From Gammaproteobacteria bacterium (GTDB lineage: Bacteria; Pseudomonadota; Gammaproteobacteria; UBA6429): DNA of 9,827 nucleotides. Below are positions 1-7,275 of this stretch, one piece after another. The position numbers and the translations under genes were made by a program. Below the pieces are notes generated by a model that searched no databases, was not told the origin of the DNA, and saw only the letters and a program-made list of their open reading frames with translations. Location of the stretch: contig QIKU01000287.1 of assembly GCA_003232015.1 (NCBI GenBank), positions 1-9,827 on the forward strand, given 5' to 3'. The first letter of the stretch is position 1, and the number at the start of each line of letters is the position of its first letter.

Positions 1-909
1 CTTAAATCCATTAACTCTGTTATTAACGTTGTGGAAGGTGGAGAGCTTATCGCATCCTTAAGCAAGGTTCTCAAGGCCGAAAAAGAAGATAACGACTTTC
101 GGCTCACCACACCACCGGTTTCTATCGCAACACCCTATATCGAAAAACTGATTGCAAAACATGAATTCCAGCAGGCTTATTTAAACTTACGCGATTTGCT
201 TTTCTTTCAAAAAGTACTCGAACGCTGGACTAACCAGTTCCCCGCTTACGAACTGATGCTCGAAGAACGCCAGTTACGTTACCAGAACAAATTACCTGAA
301 ATAAAAAATGACAGCCGAATCAACCAGATTGTTACCTTAACATCAGAAAAAGATAAATTTCGGAAAGAGTTAACACGTATCAAGGCACAACACGATATTT
401 TTGCACTTGCCACAGTAAAAGAAAAAAAGGCCCTAAAAAAACTTGTTCGCATTGAAGCTGCTCTGAAAAAATTAAATAACAACAAAGAGTTCGAACAACA
501 ACAGCATAAATTTTATATATTAAAAGGCATGATGGTCTGGAAATTGTCGCGTGAATATGTGCCGCGCTTATGGAAAGCAGAAAAACAACTCAAATTAACT
601 GAAACAGCACTGAACGAAACAAAAAATGCAACCCAATCCATCAAACAGGTATGGAATTCAGCCCCCACGCGTTTTGCGGGGTTCAATGAAAAAATTATAG
701 AGAAAAAAACGCGCATTATCCGTTTAAAAACAAAACTTGAACATTTACTAGGCCAACAGCAACGCTTTTTAGTTCTCATGGCAATGCGTGAATTAAACAA
801 CAAGCAGCGTGCATTGAAAAATTACCATGCTCGAGCACGTTTTTCAGTGGCACGTTTATACGATAAAATTGCCCTGTCATCATCAAAGCAACAAGGTGAT
901 GAGCAATGA
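1..909 (+). CDS. C-terminal part of a helical, coiled-coil-rich protein (5' partial)
   Basis: The frame is open from the first base, with no stop upstream of the GTG at 31, so the real start lies outside the window; 302 residues are visible. They are almost all charged or polar helix, rich in Lys, Gln, Glu and Leu. A TPR-like segment comes first (around EFQQAYLNLRDLLFFQKVLE), followed by heptad-like stretches suggesting coiled coil. No membrane segment, catalytic motif or cysteine pattern is visible in this part. Its stop overlaps the start of the next gene as ATGA at 906-909, so the two are probably translationally coupled. Given its neighbours, I infer a periplasmic or envelope scaffold protein of the Ton/Tol-like machine encoded downstream. 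I do not recognise the family, and the missing N-terminus may hold a signal peptide and TPR repeats. Confidence 0.8.
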   Translation, partial: LKSINSVINVVEGGELIASLSKVLKAEKEDNDFRLTTPPVSIATPYIEKLIAKHEFQQAYLNLRDLLFFQKVLERWTNQFPAYELMLEERQLRYQNKLPEIKNDSRINQIVTLTSEKDKFRKELTRIKAQHDIFALATVKEKKALKKLVRIEAALKKLNNNKEFEQQQHKFYILKGMMVWKLSREYVPRLWKAEKQLKLTETALNETKNATQSIKQVWNSAPTRFAGFNEKIIEKKTRIIRLKTKLEHLLGQQQRFLVLMAMRELNNKQRALKNYHARARFSVARLYDKIALSSSKQQGDEQ

Positions 910-3755
910 AACGGAATATTCAGTCACACGCCATCAGGAATATTTTAATTGGACTTTCTGTATCAGCTATTCTTTCAGGCTGCGCAACAGGGAGAAACGC
1001 ACCTACCATTGCCAGCATTGAAACCAAAGAGCTGGTTATTGAAAATATTAAAGTTCAGCCTATCGAACGAAAAAGTGTTATCGCAAAATATAAAGAGTTC
1101 CTTCGTAGCGTACCGGTAGAAGATATTTACAGTGATGCACAACGGCGTCTGGCTGATCTGGAATTAATGTCTGGCGAAGATCGCAGCGCATCAGATGATG
1201 ACCCAATGTCACCCGCAGGCAGGCAACAACTTCGTTCAGCGATTAAACAATATACCCGTTACTTACGCACACATAAAAATTCCAGAGAAAATGAACTGGT
1301 GCTGTATCAACTGGCAAAAGCCTATTCATTGCTGGCAGAACCTGAAAAAGAACAAAACACTTTAAACCGCCTCAAACGGGAATTCCCGCAATCAAAATAC
1401 AGTGATGAAGTAAACTTCAGAATTGGAGAAACATACTTTGTATTAAACCAATATCGACTGGCAGGGAATGCCTACAACAATATTGTTATTAATCATAAAC
1501 AGTCCCTTTTCTATGAAAAAGCAATATATAAATATGGCTGGACACTCTTTAAACGTAATAAATACCCGCAAGCACTTAAACAGTTTGTTACTTTGCTGGA
1601 TATAAAAAATTCACAGGGCAAACTAGGCAGAGTAATCTTGTCGCCCGGTATTAGCCGCAGTGAAAAAGAATTACTCACCGACACCTTGCGCGTAACCAGC
1701 CTGACCTTGTCCTACCAGCAAGGTGCACGCACCCTCACCCGCTACCTTAAAGCCTCGGGTAAAAAACCGTATGAGCCACTCCTTTATCGTGCATTGGGCA
1801 AGCAATACCAGAATAAAGACCGCATTATTGACGCGGCGGACACATATATGGCCTATGTTAAACGTGCGCCTAATGACCCAGACGCGCCGGTATTCCATCA
1901 GGACGCCATTAGCGCTTATAAAAAAGGTGGGCTGGCAACGTTAGTTATTAAGTCAAAAGCTGATTTTATAAACAGGTACAATACAAAAAGTTATTACTGG
2001 CGAACACAGAGTAATGAAAAGCGAAATTTTATTAAACCATTACTCGCAATACATATTAAAGATCTGGCAACCCACTTTCATGCAACAGGAAGAAAATCAC
2101 GCAAGCGAAGTGATTACCGCCAGGCTGCAAAATGGTATGGTGAATTCATTACCATGTTTCCAAATGACAAGACCAGTGCTGATATGAATTTCCTGCTGGC
2201 TGAATCGCTGAATGAATCAGGCCAATACCAAAAAGCGATTCTGGAGTTTGAAAAAACAGCCTATGGCTATGCAACACATAAGAAAAGTGCAGAGGCAGCT
2301 TATGCCGCAATATTAATTTACCCAAAACTGCAGCGACTGGTACAAAAGAAGCGCAGCAAAGACAGTAAAAAACTTGCCATTGTATGGCAGCAAAAAGCCA
2401 TTGCCAGCGCATTATTATTTAGCGAAAAATTCCCGCAAGATAAACGTGTTCCGTCTGTGTTAGCCAAAACCAGTGAAACACTTTATGCACACAAGAGTTA
2501 TCAGCGAGCCAGTCAGACGGCACGTTTACTGCTTGCCAAAAAATCAAAATACGCCACACCTCGTGACAAGCGTACCGCATGGATCATCATCGGGCATTCT
2601 GAATTTGCACTTACAAATTACACCGAATCTGAAAAAGCCTATACGCAGGTGCTCCGACGAACAGCGAAAAAAAGCAAGCTCTACAAGCCCATGCAAACAC
2701 GACTGGCCGCCAGTATTTACAAGCAAGGGGAATTAGCCAAAGCCAGTAACAACAACCAACTGGCAATATCCCATTTTTTACGCTTAAAGAAAGTCACACC
2801 TAACTCACCACTGTTAGCAACTGCCGAATACGATGCAGCCACCCTGCTAATAAAAGAAAATAAGCTAAAACGTGCTTCACGTATTCTTGAGAAATTCAGA
2901 AGAACTTATCCCAAAAAGAAAAAGTTACAACTCGGTGTCACAGAAAAACTTGCATTTATCTATACAGAGACAAAACAATATACAAAAGCTGCACATGAAA
3001 TTGAAAAACTGCTACAAACCAAAGGTAGCGCCAACTTTAAGCGTGGCATGACTTTGCAGGCAGCAAATCTCTACCTCAAAGGTGGTAACAAGAAAAATGG
3101 TATACGACTTTACAAAAAATATATTAAAAAATACCCCCTGCCACTGGCAGAAGCAATGGAAGCCCGAAATACACTCGCCGAACATTACAAAAAGACACGC
3201 CAGCTTAAAAAATGGGGCTACTGGTTAAAAGACATCATTAGAGCTGATGCAAAAGGTGGCCGGCAGCGTACAGACAGAACAAAATATCTTGCCGGGAATG
3301 CGACACTGGTATTGGCGAAACCACTGCGTACTCAATATAATAAAACACGTTTGAGAATTCCGTTAAAGAAAAGCCTGAAAAAGAAAAAACGTCTAATGCA
3401 AAAAACCATTAAAGCTTACCAGCAAGCACTCAATTATAAAATTGCCGACGTGTCAACATCGGCCACTTATCAAATTGCAGAAATTTATAATGACTTTGCA
3501 CGTGCATTAATGAAGTCACAACGTCCCAAAGGCTTATCGGCGGACGAAAAAGAACAATATGATATTTTATTAGAAGAACAGGCCTTTCCTTTTGAAGAAA
3601 AAGCAATTGATATTCATGTGGCCAATGTTAAAAATGTTAACGCCGGTATTTATAATAACTGGGTTAAGAAAAGCCTCCGACAACTTTCCAGACTGCAACC
3701 CGTGCGTTATGCTAAAACCGAGAAGGTAGAACGGTATGTTAATGCTATCCATTAA
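906..3755 (+). CDS. Large TPR-repeat outer-membrane lipoprotein
   Basis: A 949-residue protein. Residues 1-26 form a lipoprotein signal: basic start, hydrophobic core, then the lipobox Leu-Ser-Gly-Cys with Cys26 as the predicted lipidated residue. Ala27 follows, not Asp, so by the Lol rule the protein should reach the outer membrane. The rest is a long series of TPR-like helical pairs. Clear ones lie around residues 130-235, 290-335 and 405-460, with degenerate copies continuing to about residue 720, and tyrosines and small residues at TPR-like spacing. The C-terminal third is very rich in Lys and Arg. The start is supported by AAGGTGAT at 893-900 and by the 4-base overlap with the previous gene. 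Such proteins usually act as scaffolds. Beside ExbB, ExbD and TonB-like genes, it is a good candidate for the periplasmic or outer-membrane partner that receives the force. The exact partner is unknown. Confidence 0.88.
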   Translation: MKRNIQSHAIRNILIGLSVSAILSGCATGRNAPTIASIETKELVIENIKVQPIERKSVIAKYKEFLRSVPVEDIYSDAQRRLADLELMSGEDRSASDDDPMSPAGRQQLRSAIKQYTRYLRTHKNSRENELVLYQLAKAYSLLAEPEKEQNTLNRLKREFPQSKYSDEVNFRIGETYFVLNQYRLAGNAYNNIVINHKQSLFYEKAIYKYGWTLFKRNKYPQALKQFVTLLDIKNSQGKLGRVILSPGISRSEKELLTDTLRVTSLTLSYQQGARTLTRYLKASGKKPYEPLLYRALGKQYQNKDRIIDAADTYMAYVKRAPNDPDAPVFHQDAISAYKKGGLATLVIKSKADFINRYNTKSYYWRTQSNEKRNFIKPLLAIHIKDLATHFHATGRKSRKRSDYRQAAKWYGEFITMFPNDKTSADMNFLLAESLNESGQYQKAILEFEKTAYGYATHKKSAEAAYAAILIYPKLQRLVQKKRSKDSKKLAIVWQQKAIASALLFSEKFPQDKRVPSVLAKTSETLYAHKSYQRASQTARLLLAKKSKYATPRDKRTAWIIIGHSEFALTNYTESEKAYTQVLRRTAKKSKLYKPMQTRLAASIYKQGELAKASNNNQLAISHFLRLKKVTPNSPLLATAEYDAATLLIKENKLKRASRILEKFRRTYPKKKKLQLGVTEKLAFIYTETKQYTKAAHEIEKLLQTKGSANFKRGMTLQAANLYLKGGNKKNGIRLYKKYIKKYPLPLAEAMEARNTLAEHYKKTRQLKKWGYWLKDIIRADAKGGRQRTDRTKYLAGNATLVLAKPLRTQYNKTRLRIPLKKSLKKKKRLMQKTIKAYQQALNYKIADVSTSATYQIAEIYNDFARALMKSQRPKGLSADEKEQYDILLEEQAFPFEEKAIDIHVANVKNVNAGIYNNWVKKSLRQLSRLQPVRYAKTEKVERYVNAIH

Positions 3756-4374
3756 TAGAACAACACCACTACGTAACATTCTACTTGCACTGACAAGCTC
3801 AGTATTGCTTACCGCTTGTCTTGCGACCACGCCAGAAAAAAAGAATAATACGCCTGTCACGCCACAGGCGCAAGCCACTTACCAGCAAGCCGTTATTGCA
3901 ATGAAAGCAGGTAAAACCAAACGCGCATTTCGCTTATTTAACTCTCTTAGCAAAAAATATCCCGGCTTTGCCGGGCCACAGCTTAATATTGGCTTAATGC
4001 ATCTGCGAAAGAACCGTTTGAAAAAAGCAGAAGCGGCTTTTAAACGTGCCATACACATCAATAGAGATAATGCTGTTGGGCATAACTTGCTCGGTGTCGT
4101 TTATCGACGTAGTGGCAAATTCATTGAAGCGAAAGACGCCTATGAGAAAGCACTGTCAAAAAATTCAAAATATGCAAATGCACACCTTAATCTAGGCATT
4201 CTCTATGATTTATATATGGATGATCTAAAACGTGCTCTGCATCACTATAAGCAGTATCAAAAATTCTCAGCTCGAGCCGATACAAAGGTGGCTAACTGGA
4301 TACTGGATCTGCAACGACGTGCAAAAAAAATACAAACAACAGGCCAGCAGACTCAACGAGGTAACCGCGGATGA
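3736..4374 (+). CDS. TPR-repeat lipoprotein
   Basis: A 212-residue lipoprotein. The signal has a hydrophobic stretch at about residues 12-26 and the lipobox Leu-Thr-Ala-Cys, with Cys28 lipidated. Leu29 follows, which favours the outer membrane. A Thr/Pro/Gln-rich linker leads into about four tandem TPR units covering residues 47-182. The best one is centred on residues 115-148, with the Leu-Gly...Tyr...Gly...Ala...Tyr-Ala pattern of the motif. The C-terminal tail is basic and Gln-rich. The gene overlaps the previous one by 20 bases. I chose the ATG at 3736 because AGAAGG lies at suitable distance upstream; a second ATG at 3742 would shorten the protein by two residues only. It resembles PilF/NlpI-type TPR lipoproteins in layout, but its position between a giant TPR lipoprotein and the proton-channel genes argues for a role in this machine. 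Confidence 0.88.
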   Translation: MLMLSINRTTPLRNILLALTSSVLLTACLATTPEKKNNTPVTPQAQATYQQAVIAMKAGKTKRAFRLFNSLSKKYPGFAGPQLNIGLMHLRKNRLKKAEAAFKRAIHINRDNAVGHNLLGVVYRRSGKFIEAKDAYEKALSKNSKYANAHLNLGILYDLYMDDLKRALHHYKQYQKFSARADTKVANWILDLQRRAKKIQTTGQQTQRGNRG

Positions 4375-4658
4375 AAATACTCGGCAGCAGTTTATTTATT
4401 ATACTTTTCCTTTATACCACAGCCAGCCATACTGAAGATCGGTTGAATTTAGATGGCACAGCCATTATCGGTAACCAGGAATTGCCAAAGGTGCTTTATA
4501 TTGTGCCATGGAAAAAATCGGAAGTGCCCGATATGAATCAACCACCATTGGAAAGTTTAATTGATGAAGCACTACAGCCGATTGATCGTGAAGTATTTCG
4601 GCGCCAGGTGAATTATTACCATGCATTGCATGACAAACCAGAATCAAATAAAAAATAA
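4371..4658 (+). CDS. Small exported protein of unknown function
   Basis: A 95-residue protein overlapping the previous stop as ATGA, with CGAGGT at 4357-4362 as ribosome binding site. Residues 1-18 are a likely Sec signal peptide (Lys2, hydrophobic core, cleavage perhaps after Ala18). The mature part would be only about 75 residues and has no second membrane segment. It carries the distinctive stretch ELPKVLYIVPWKKSEVPD at about residues 37-54, followed by an acidic helix and a Tyr/His/Lys-rich tail. No cysteine is present in the mature chain. I do not recognise a named domain. Its fixed place between the lipoproteins and the ExbB-type gene suggests a small periplasmic accessory subunit. The signal peptide and the tight coupling to its neighbours make it a real gene despite its size. 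Confidence 0.8.
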   Translation: MKILGSSLFIILFLYTTASHTEDRLNLDGTAIIGNQELPKVLYIVPWKKSEVPDMNQPPLESLIDEALQPIDREVFRRQVNYYHALHDKPESNKK

Positions 4659-4672
4659 GTTTAGGTTTTATC

Positions 4673-4678
4673 AGGAGA
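4673..4678 (+). promoter_or_regulatory. Strong ribosome binding site of the ExbB-type gene
   Basis: AGGAGA lies six bases before the ATG at 4685, in the longest gap of the operon (26 bases). It is among the strongest Shine-Dalgarno sequences in the window and fits a membrane subunit needed in several copies per complex. That stoichiometry is known for ExbB/TolQ pentamers and is inferred here. Confidence 0.65.
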
Positions 4679-4684
4679 AAAATT

Positions 4685-5320
4685 ATGTATACCAGTATTG
4701 TTACATTCTTTCAGGAAGGCGGTTCCTTCATGATACCGATTGCCATTGTACTTGCCATTGGCACAGCCATTGCACTTGAGCGATACATCTATCTAACGCA
4801 CTCAAGAGCGCGTAACCGCATGTTACTTAAGAAAATTATGCCGCTAATGCAAAGCGGTGATTTTAAACAAGCCTACAGTACCTCGAATAAATCCAAGCAA
4901 CCTATCGCAAAGATTTTAAATTCTGGTTTATCCAAATATAAATCGGCTCAAGATCGAGATGATATTGAAGCGGCGATGGAAGAAAGCATGCTGGAAATTA
5001 TCCCTCGCCTGGAAAAACGAACTCACTATCTTGCTATGTACGCAAACATTGCAACACTGCTTGGATTGCTCGGCACCATTATTGGTTTGATTAAGGCTTT
5101 TACAGCAGTAGCACAAGTTGATCCCGCATTAAAAGGTGAAATTCTTTCAACCAGTATTTCAGTAGCAATGAACACCACCGCATTCGGTTTAATGGTTGCC
5201 ATTCCGCTGCTGCTTATTTATACCGTACTTCAAACTAAAACAACCGAGATTGTTGATAGTCTGGAAATGGCAACGGTTAAATTTGTCAATCTTATTATGC
5301 AACGCAAAAACAAGGCATAG
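4685..5320 (+). CDS. MotA/TolQ/ExbB-family proton channel protein
   Basis: A 211-residue inner-membrane protein with the three-helix layout of TolQ and ExbB: helix 1 at about residues 14-33, a cytoplasmic loop of about 80 residues, helix 2 at about 117-138 and helix 3 at about 157-181. Helix 2 carries the family signature LLGLLGTIIGLIKAF (residues 125-139) with Thr131. Helix 3 has STSISVAMNTTAFGL with Thr164 and Thr165. These threonines match positions known to line the proton path in TolQ/ExbB. It should form a pentamer around ExbD-type subunits and use the proton motive force. The two genes directly downstream encode such subunits. The name exbB or tolQ is withheld because the operon is neither a classical Tol-Pal nor an iron-uptake Ton locus. 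Confidence 0.95.
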   Translation: MYTSIVTFFQEGGSFMIPIAIVLAIGTAIALERYIYLTHSRARNRMLLKKIMPLMQSGDFKQAYSTSNKSKQPIAKILNSGLSKYKSAQDRDDIEAAMEESMLEIIPRLEKRTHYLAMYANIATLLGLLGTIIGLIKAFTAVAQVDPALKGEILSTSISVAMNTTAFGLMVAIPLLLIYTVLQTKTTEIVDSLEMATVKFVNLIMQRKNKA

Positions 5321-5328
5321 TATTTATC

Positions 5329-5817
5329 ATGAGTAGAATACGTCGCAGACAACTTCGACATAAAGAAGCACCGGATCTTAATATTACAGCCTTTATGAAT
5401 TTAATGGTTATCCTTGTGCCATTTCTGCTAATTACCGCTGTTTTTAGTCACCTGACTGTTCTCGAGCTCAATTTACCCAGTTCCGGTGCAGCAAGCAAAA
5501 ATAAAAAACCTGACTTTGAGTTGCAGGTTATTATCCGTGAAAATTTAATTGTACTAGCTGACAGTCGTGGTGGTTTGATTAAGCGTATACGGAACAATAA
5601 AAAAGGTTATAACTACGCTTATCTTGCTAAAACACTTAAGCAAATCAAGTCACGTTTCCCAAATAAAACAAATGCGTCTATTTTGTCTGCACCTAATATC
5701 AGCTATGAAACTCTGGTCAATGTGATGGATGCTGTTCGAAGCTACCGTGCTGTTGATGATGGTGAAATAATTAATGCTGAGCTTTTTCCTGACATTTCTA
5801 TCGGGGACGCTCCTTAA
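5329..5817 (+). CDS. ExbD/TolR-family protein lacking the membrane aspartate
   Basis: A 162-residue protein with the ExbD/TolR layout: a short basic cytoplasmic N-terminus, one membrane helix at about residues 22-43 and a periplasmic domain. The pre-helix motif is Asp16-Leu-Asn-Ile-Thr-Ala-Phe-Met-Asn24. In E. coli ExbD the corresponding stretch ends in Asp25, the residue needed for proton-driven function; here it is Asn24. The periplasmic part has the expected beta-alpha pattern, including a NISYETLVNVMDAVR-like helix (residues about 123-137) that matches the ExbD/TolR C-terminal fold. It starts 8 bases after the ExbB-type gene, with only a weak AAGG upstream. I infer that it pairs with the second ExbD-type protein inside one channel. 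It may be a structural rather than a proton-carrying subunit. Confidence 0.92.
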   Translation: MSRIRRRQLRHKEAPDLNITAFMNLMVILVPFLLITAVFSHLTVLELNLPSSGAASKNKKPDFELQVIIRENLIVLADSRGGLIKRIRNNKKGYNYAYLAKTLKQIKSRFPNKTNASILSAPNISYETLVNVMDAVRSYRAVDDGEIINAELFPDISIGDAP

Positions 5818-5831
5818 CAAAGATTATAATT

Positions 5832-6359
5832 ATGTCTGAATCTCGTCGTACAAAAAGAATGACTCGCCACCATAAGCGGAAAAAAACCATTGCCTCGTTA
5901 AATATGGTTTCGTTGATGGATATTTTTACTATTCTGGTTTTCTTTTTACTGGTAACTTCATCCGAGTCTGAAGTATTACCAACACCGAAGGCAATCAAGC
6001 TACCCGAATCCACTGCAGAAAAAATGCCCAAGCAAACCATTGTTATAATGGTTAATAATAAGGATATCCGTGTTAATGGCGAGCTTGTTATCAGCGTAAA
6101 ACAGGCATTACGTGATCGCTCTGCAACTATTCGGCCTTTATCTATCATGCTTGCAAAATATATAAAACGTGATAATACAAAGAACAAGGGCAGAGACAAA
6201 AAGAAAAAACGCCCGGTAACCATTATGGGTGATCAGAAAATCCCTTATAAATTACTTAAAAAAATCATGTTAACCAGCGCCCAAAGTGATTTTAACAATA
6301 TATCGTTAGCCGTCCTCAAAAAGTCAGCCATGACAAATAAAAATCAGGGAGGGAAATAA
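5832..6359 (+). CDS. ExbD/TolR-family protein with the membrane aspartate
   Basis: A 175-residue protein with a strongly basic N-terminus (residues 5-18), one membrane helix at about 25-44 and a periplasmic domain. The helix start reads Leu-Asn-Met-Val-Ser-Leu-Met-Asp30-Ile-Phe, so the proton-binding aspartate of the family is kept. The periplasmic part contains a lysine-rich insertion at about residues 110-127 before the final beta-alpha unit (VTIMGDQKIPYKLLKKIM). It lies 14 bases after the first ExbD-type gene and 1 base before the next gene. Two unlike ExbD-type subunits beside a single ExbB-type gene also occur in the Myxococcus AglR/AglQ/AglS motor. This copy is the likely energised subunit. 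Confidence 0.93.
   Translation: MSESRRTKRMTRHHKRKKTIASLNMVSLMDIFTILVFFLLVTSSESEVLPTPKAIKLPESTAEKMPKQTIVIMVNNKDIRVNGELVISVKQALRDRSATIRPLSIMLAKYIKRDNTKNKGRDKKKKRPVTIMGDQKIPYKLLKKIMLTSAQSDFNNISLAVLKKSAMTNKNQGGK
6346..6353 (+). promoter_or_regulatory. Ribosome binding site that fixes a GTG start
   Basis: AGGGAGGG ends seven bases before the GTG at 6361 and lies inside the end of the second ExbD-type gene. It is a near-perfect Shine-Dalgarno sequence at good spacing. It supports GTG as the start of the TonB-like gene, and the next in-frame ATG lies well inside the domain-bearing part. Confidence 0.7.
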
Positions 6360-6360
6360 A

Positions 6361-7260
6361 GTGGGATACGCTTCCTTTTATAATGAACCTGTCTTGCCCT
6401 GGTCTAAAACAGAAAATGATGTACGTTTTAACAAAATACTTAAGCGGAGCTTATTGTTTTTCCTGTTACTGACGATTATTTTTCCTTTTCTACCTGTACC
6501 GGAAGTCGAACAAAAAGAACTCACGCAGGTTGCGCCACGCCTGGCCAAACTGTTAATTCAGAAGAAACAACAAAAAGTAGCAGCACCCAAACCTGCCGCA
6601 AAAAAGAAAGCCGTTGAAAAAAAGAAAAAGGCAAAAAAGAAATCTAAAAAGCCGGCAGCAAAGAAAAAAGCGATAAAAAAAGCCTCATCCAGTGGCCTGA
6701 TGGCTTTAACGGATGAACTAGCTGATCTACGTGACAGTTTTAATGTTGCATCGGTTCGTACAACTAACCTGTCAAAATCAGGTAAAACAAAAAGCAACCG
6801 TACTACCAGTAATCTGCTAACCGCCAAAGCCGGGCGTGGTAGTGGCGGTATTAGCACCCAAGGTTTAAGCAACAAAACGGGAGGTGGCTCGTTATCAGGC
6901 CGTAATCTTAGCGGTGTAGCAAGTAACATTGGTGGCGGCGCCGGAACACGTCGAACCGCTGGTGGCAAAGCCGGTCGTAGCCAGGAAGAAATCGAGCGCG
7001 TATTTCAGCGCAACAAAGGTGGCATATTTGCACTATACAATCGTGCTTTACGTAAAGATCCTTCCTTACAGGGAAAAGTTGTCCTTGAACTTACTATTTT
7101 ACCCAGTGGTAAAGTTTCAAAATGCCGGATTATTTCAAGTGAATTAAATGCAAAGCGTTTTGAAAGAAGGCTGGTTCTCAAAGTAAAAACTTTCCGCTTT
7201 GAGAAGAAAAATGTTGCGACCGTTACGGTAACCTATCCTATCGATTTCCTGCCTTCGTAA
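6361..7260 (+). CDS. TonB-like energy transducer with AgmX/PglI-type C-terminal domain
   Basis: A 299-residue protein built like TonB or TolA: a cytoplasmic N-terminus, one membrane helix at about residues 26-46, a long low-complexity linker, and a folded C-terminal domain. The linker is Lys/Ala-rich at about 68-108 and Gly/Ser/Thr-rich at about 137-206. The C-terminal domain, about 206-299, follows the AgmX/PglI pattern: RSQEEIERVFQRNKGGI, then LYNRALRKDPSLQGKVVLEL, then Gly250 after a beta strand, and the final TYPIDFLPS. Many family members have a cysteine just before the Tyr in this region; here it is Leu225-Tyr226, and only Cys255 is present, so no disulfide is expected within the domain. 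It should couple the ExbB/ExbD-type motor to an outer-membrane or periplasmic partner. The start is a GTG with a strong ribosome binding site. Confidence 0.92.
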   Translation: MGYASFYNEPVLPWSKTENDVRFNKILKRSLLFFLLLTIIFPFLPVPEVEQKELTQVAPRLAKLLIQKKQQKVAAPKPAAKKKAVEKKKKAKKKSKKPAAKKKAIKKASSSGLMALTDELADLRDSFNVASVRTTNLSKSGKTKSNRTTSNLLTAKAGRGSGGISTQGLSNKTGGGSLSGRNLSGVASNIGGGAGTRRTAGGKAGRSQEEIERVFQRNKGGIFALYNRALRKDPSLQGKVVLELTILPSGKVSKCRIISSELNAKRFERRLVLKVKTFRFEKKNVATVTVTYPIDFLPS

Positions 7261-7275
7261 CAGTATAGTCAGCTT

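Noticed and set aside
662..680. CCCC...GCGGGG hairpin in the first gene, a possible terminator
   Set aside because: The stem is interrupted, no T-run follows, and it lies inside an intact reading frame.
5798..6223. 141-codon open frame on the - strand over the ExbD-type genes
   Set aside because: It lies antisense to a clear ExbD-type gene with conserved domain structure, so it is a shadow of that gene's codon use.
6558..6968. 136-codon open frame on the - strand over the TonB-like linker
   Set aside because: Its Phe/Ala/Leu/Pro-rich sequence is just the mirror of the Lys/Ala- and Gly-rich linker.
4685..7260. Classical Tol-Pal or iron-uptake ExbB-ExbD-TonB operon
   Set aside because: There is no tolA, tolB, pal or TonB-dependent receptor gene, there are two ExbD-type genes, and the transducer has an AgmX/PglI-type C-terminus.
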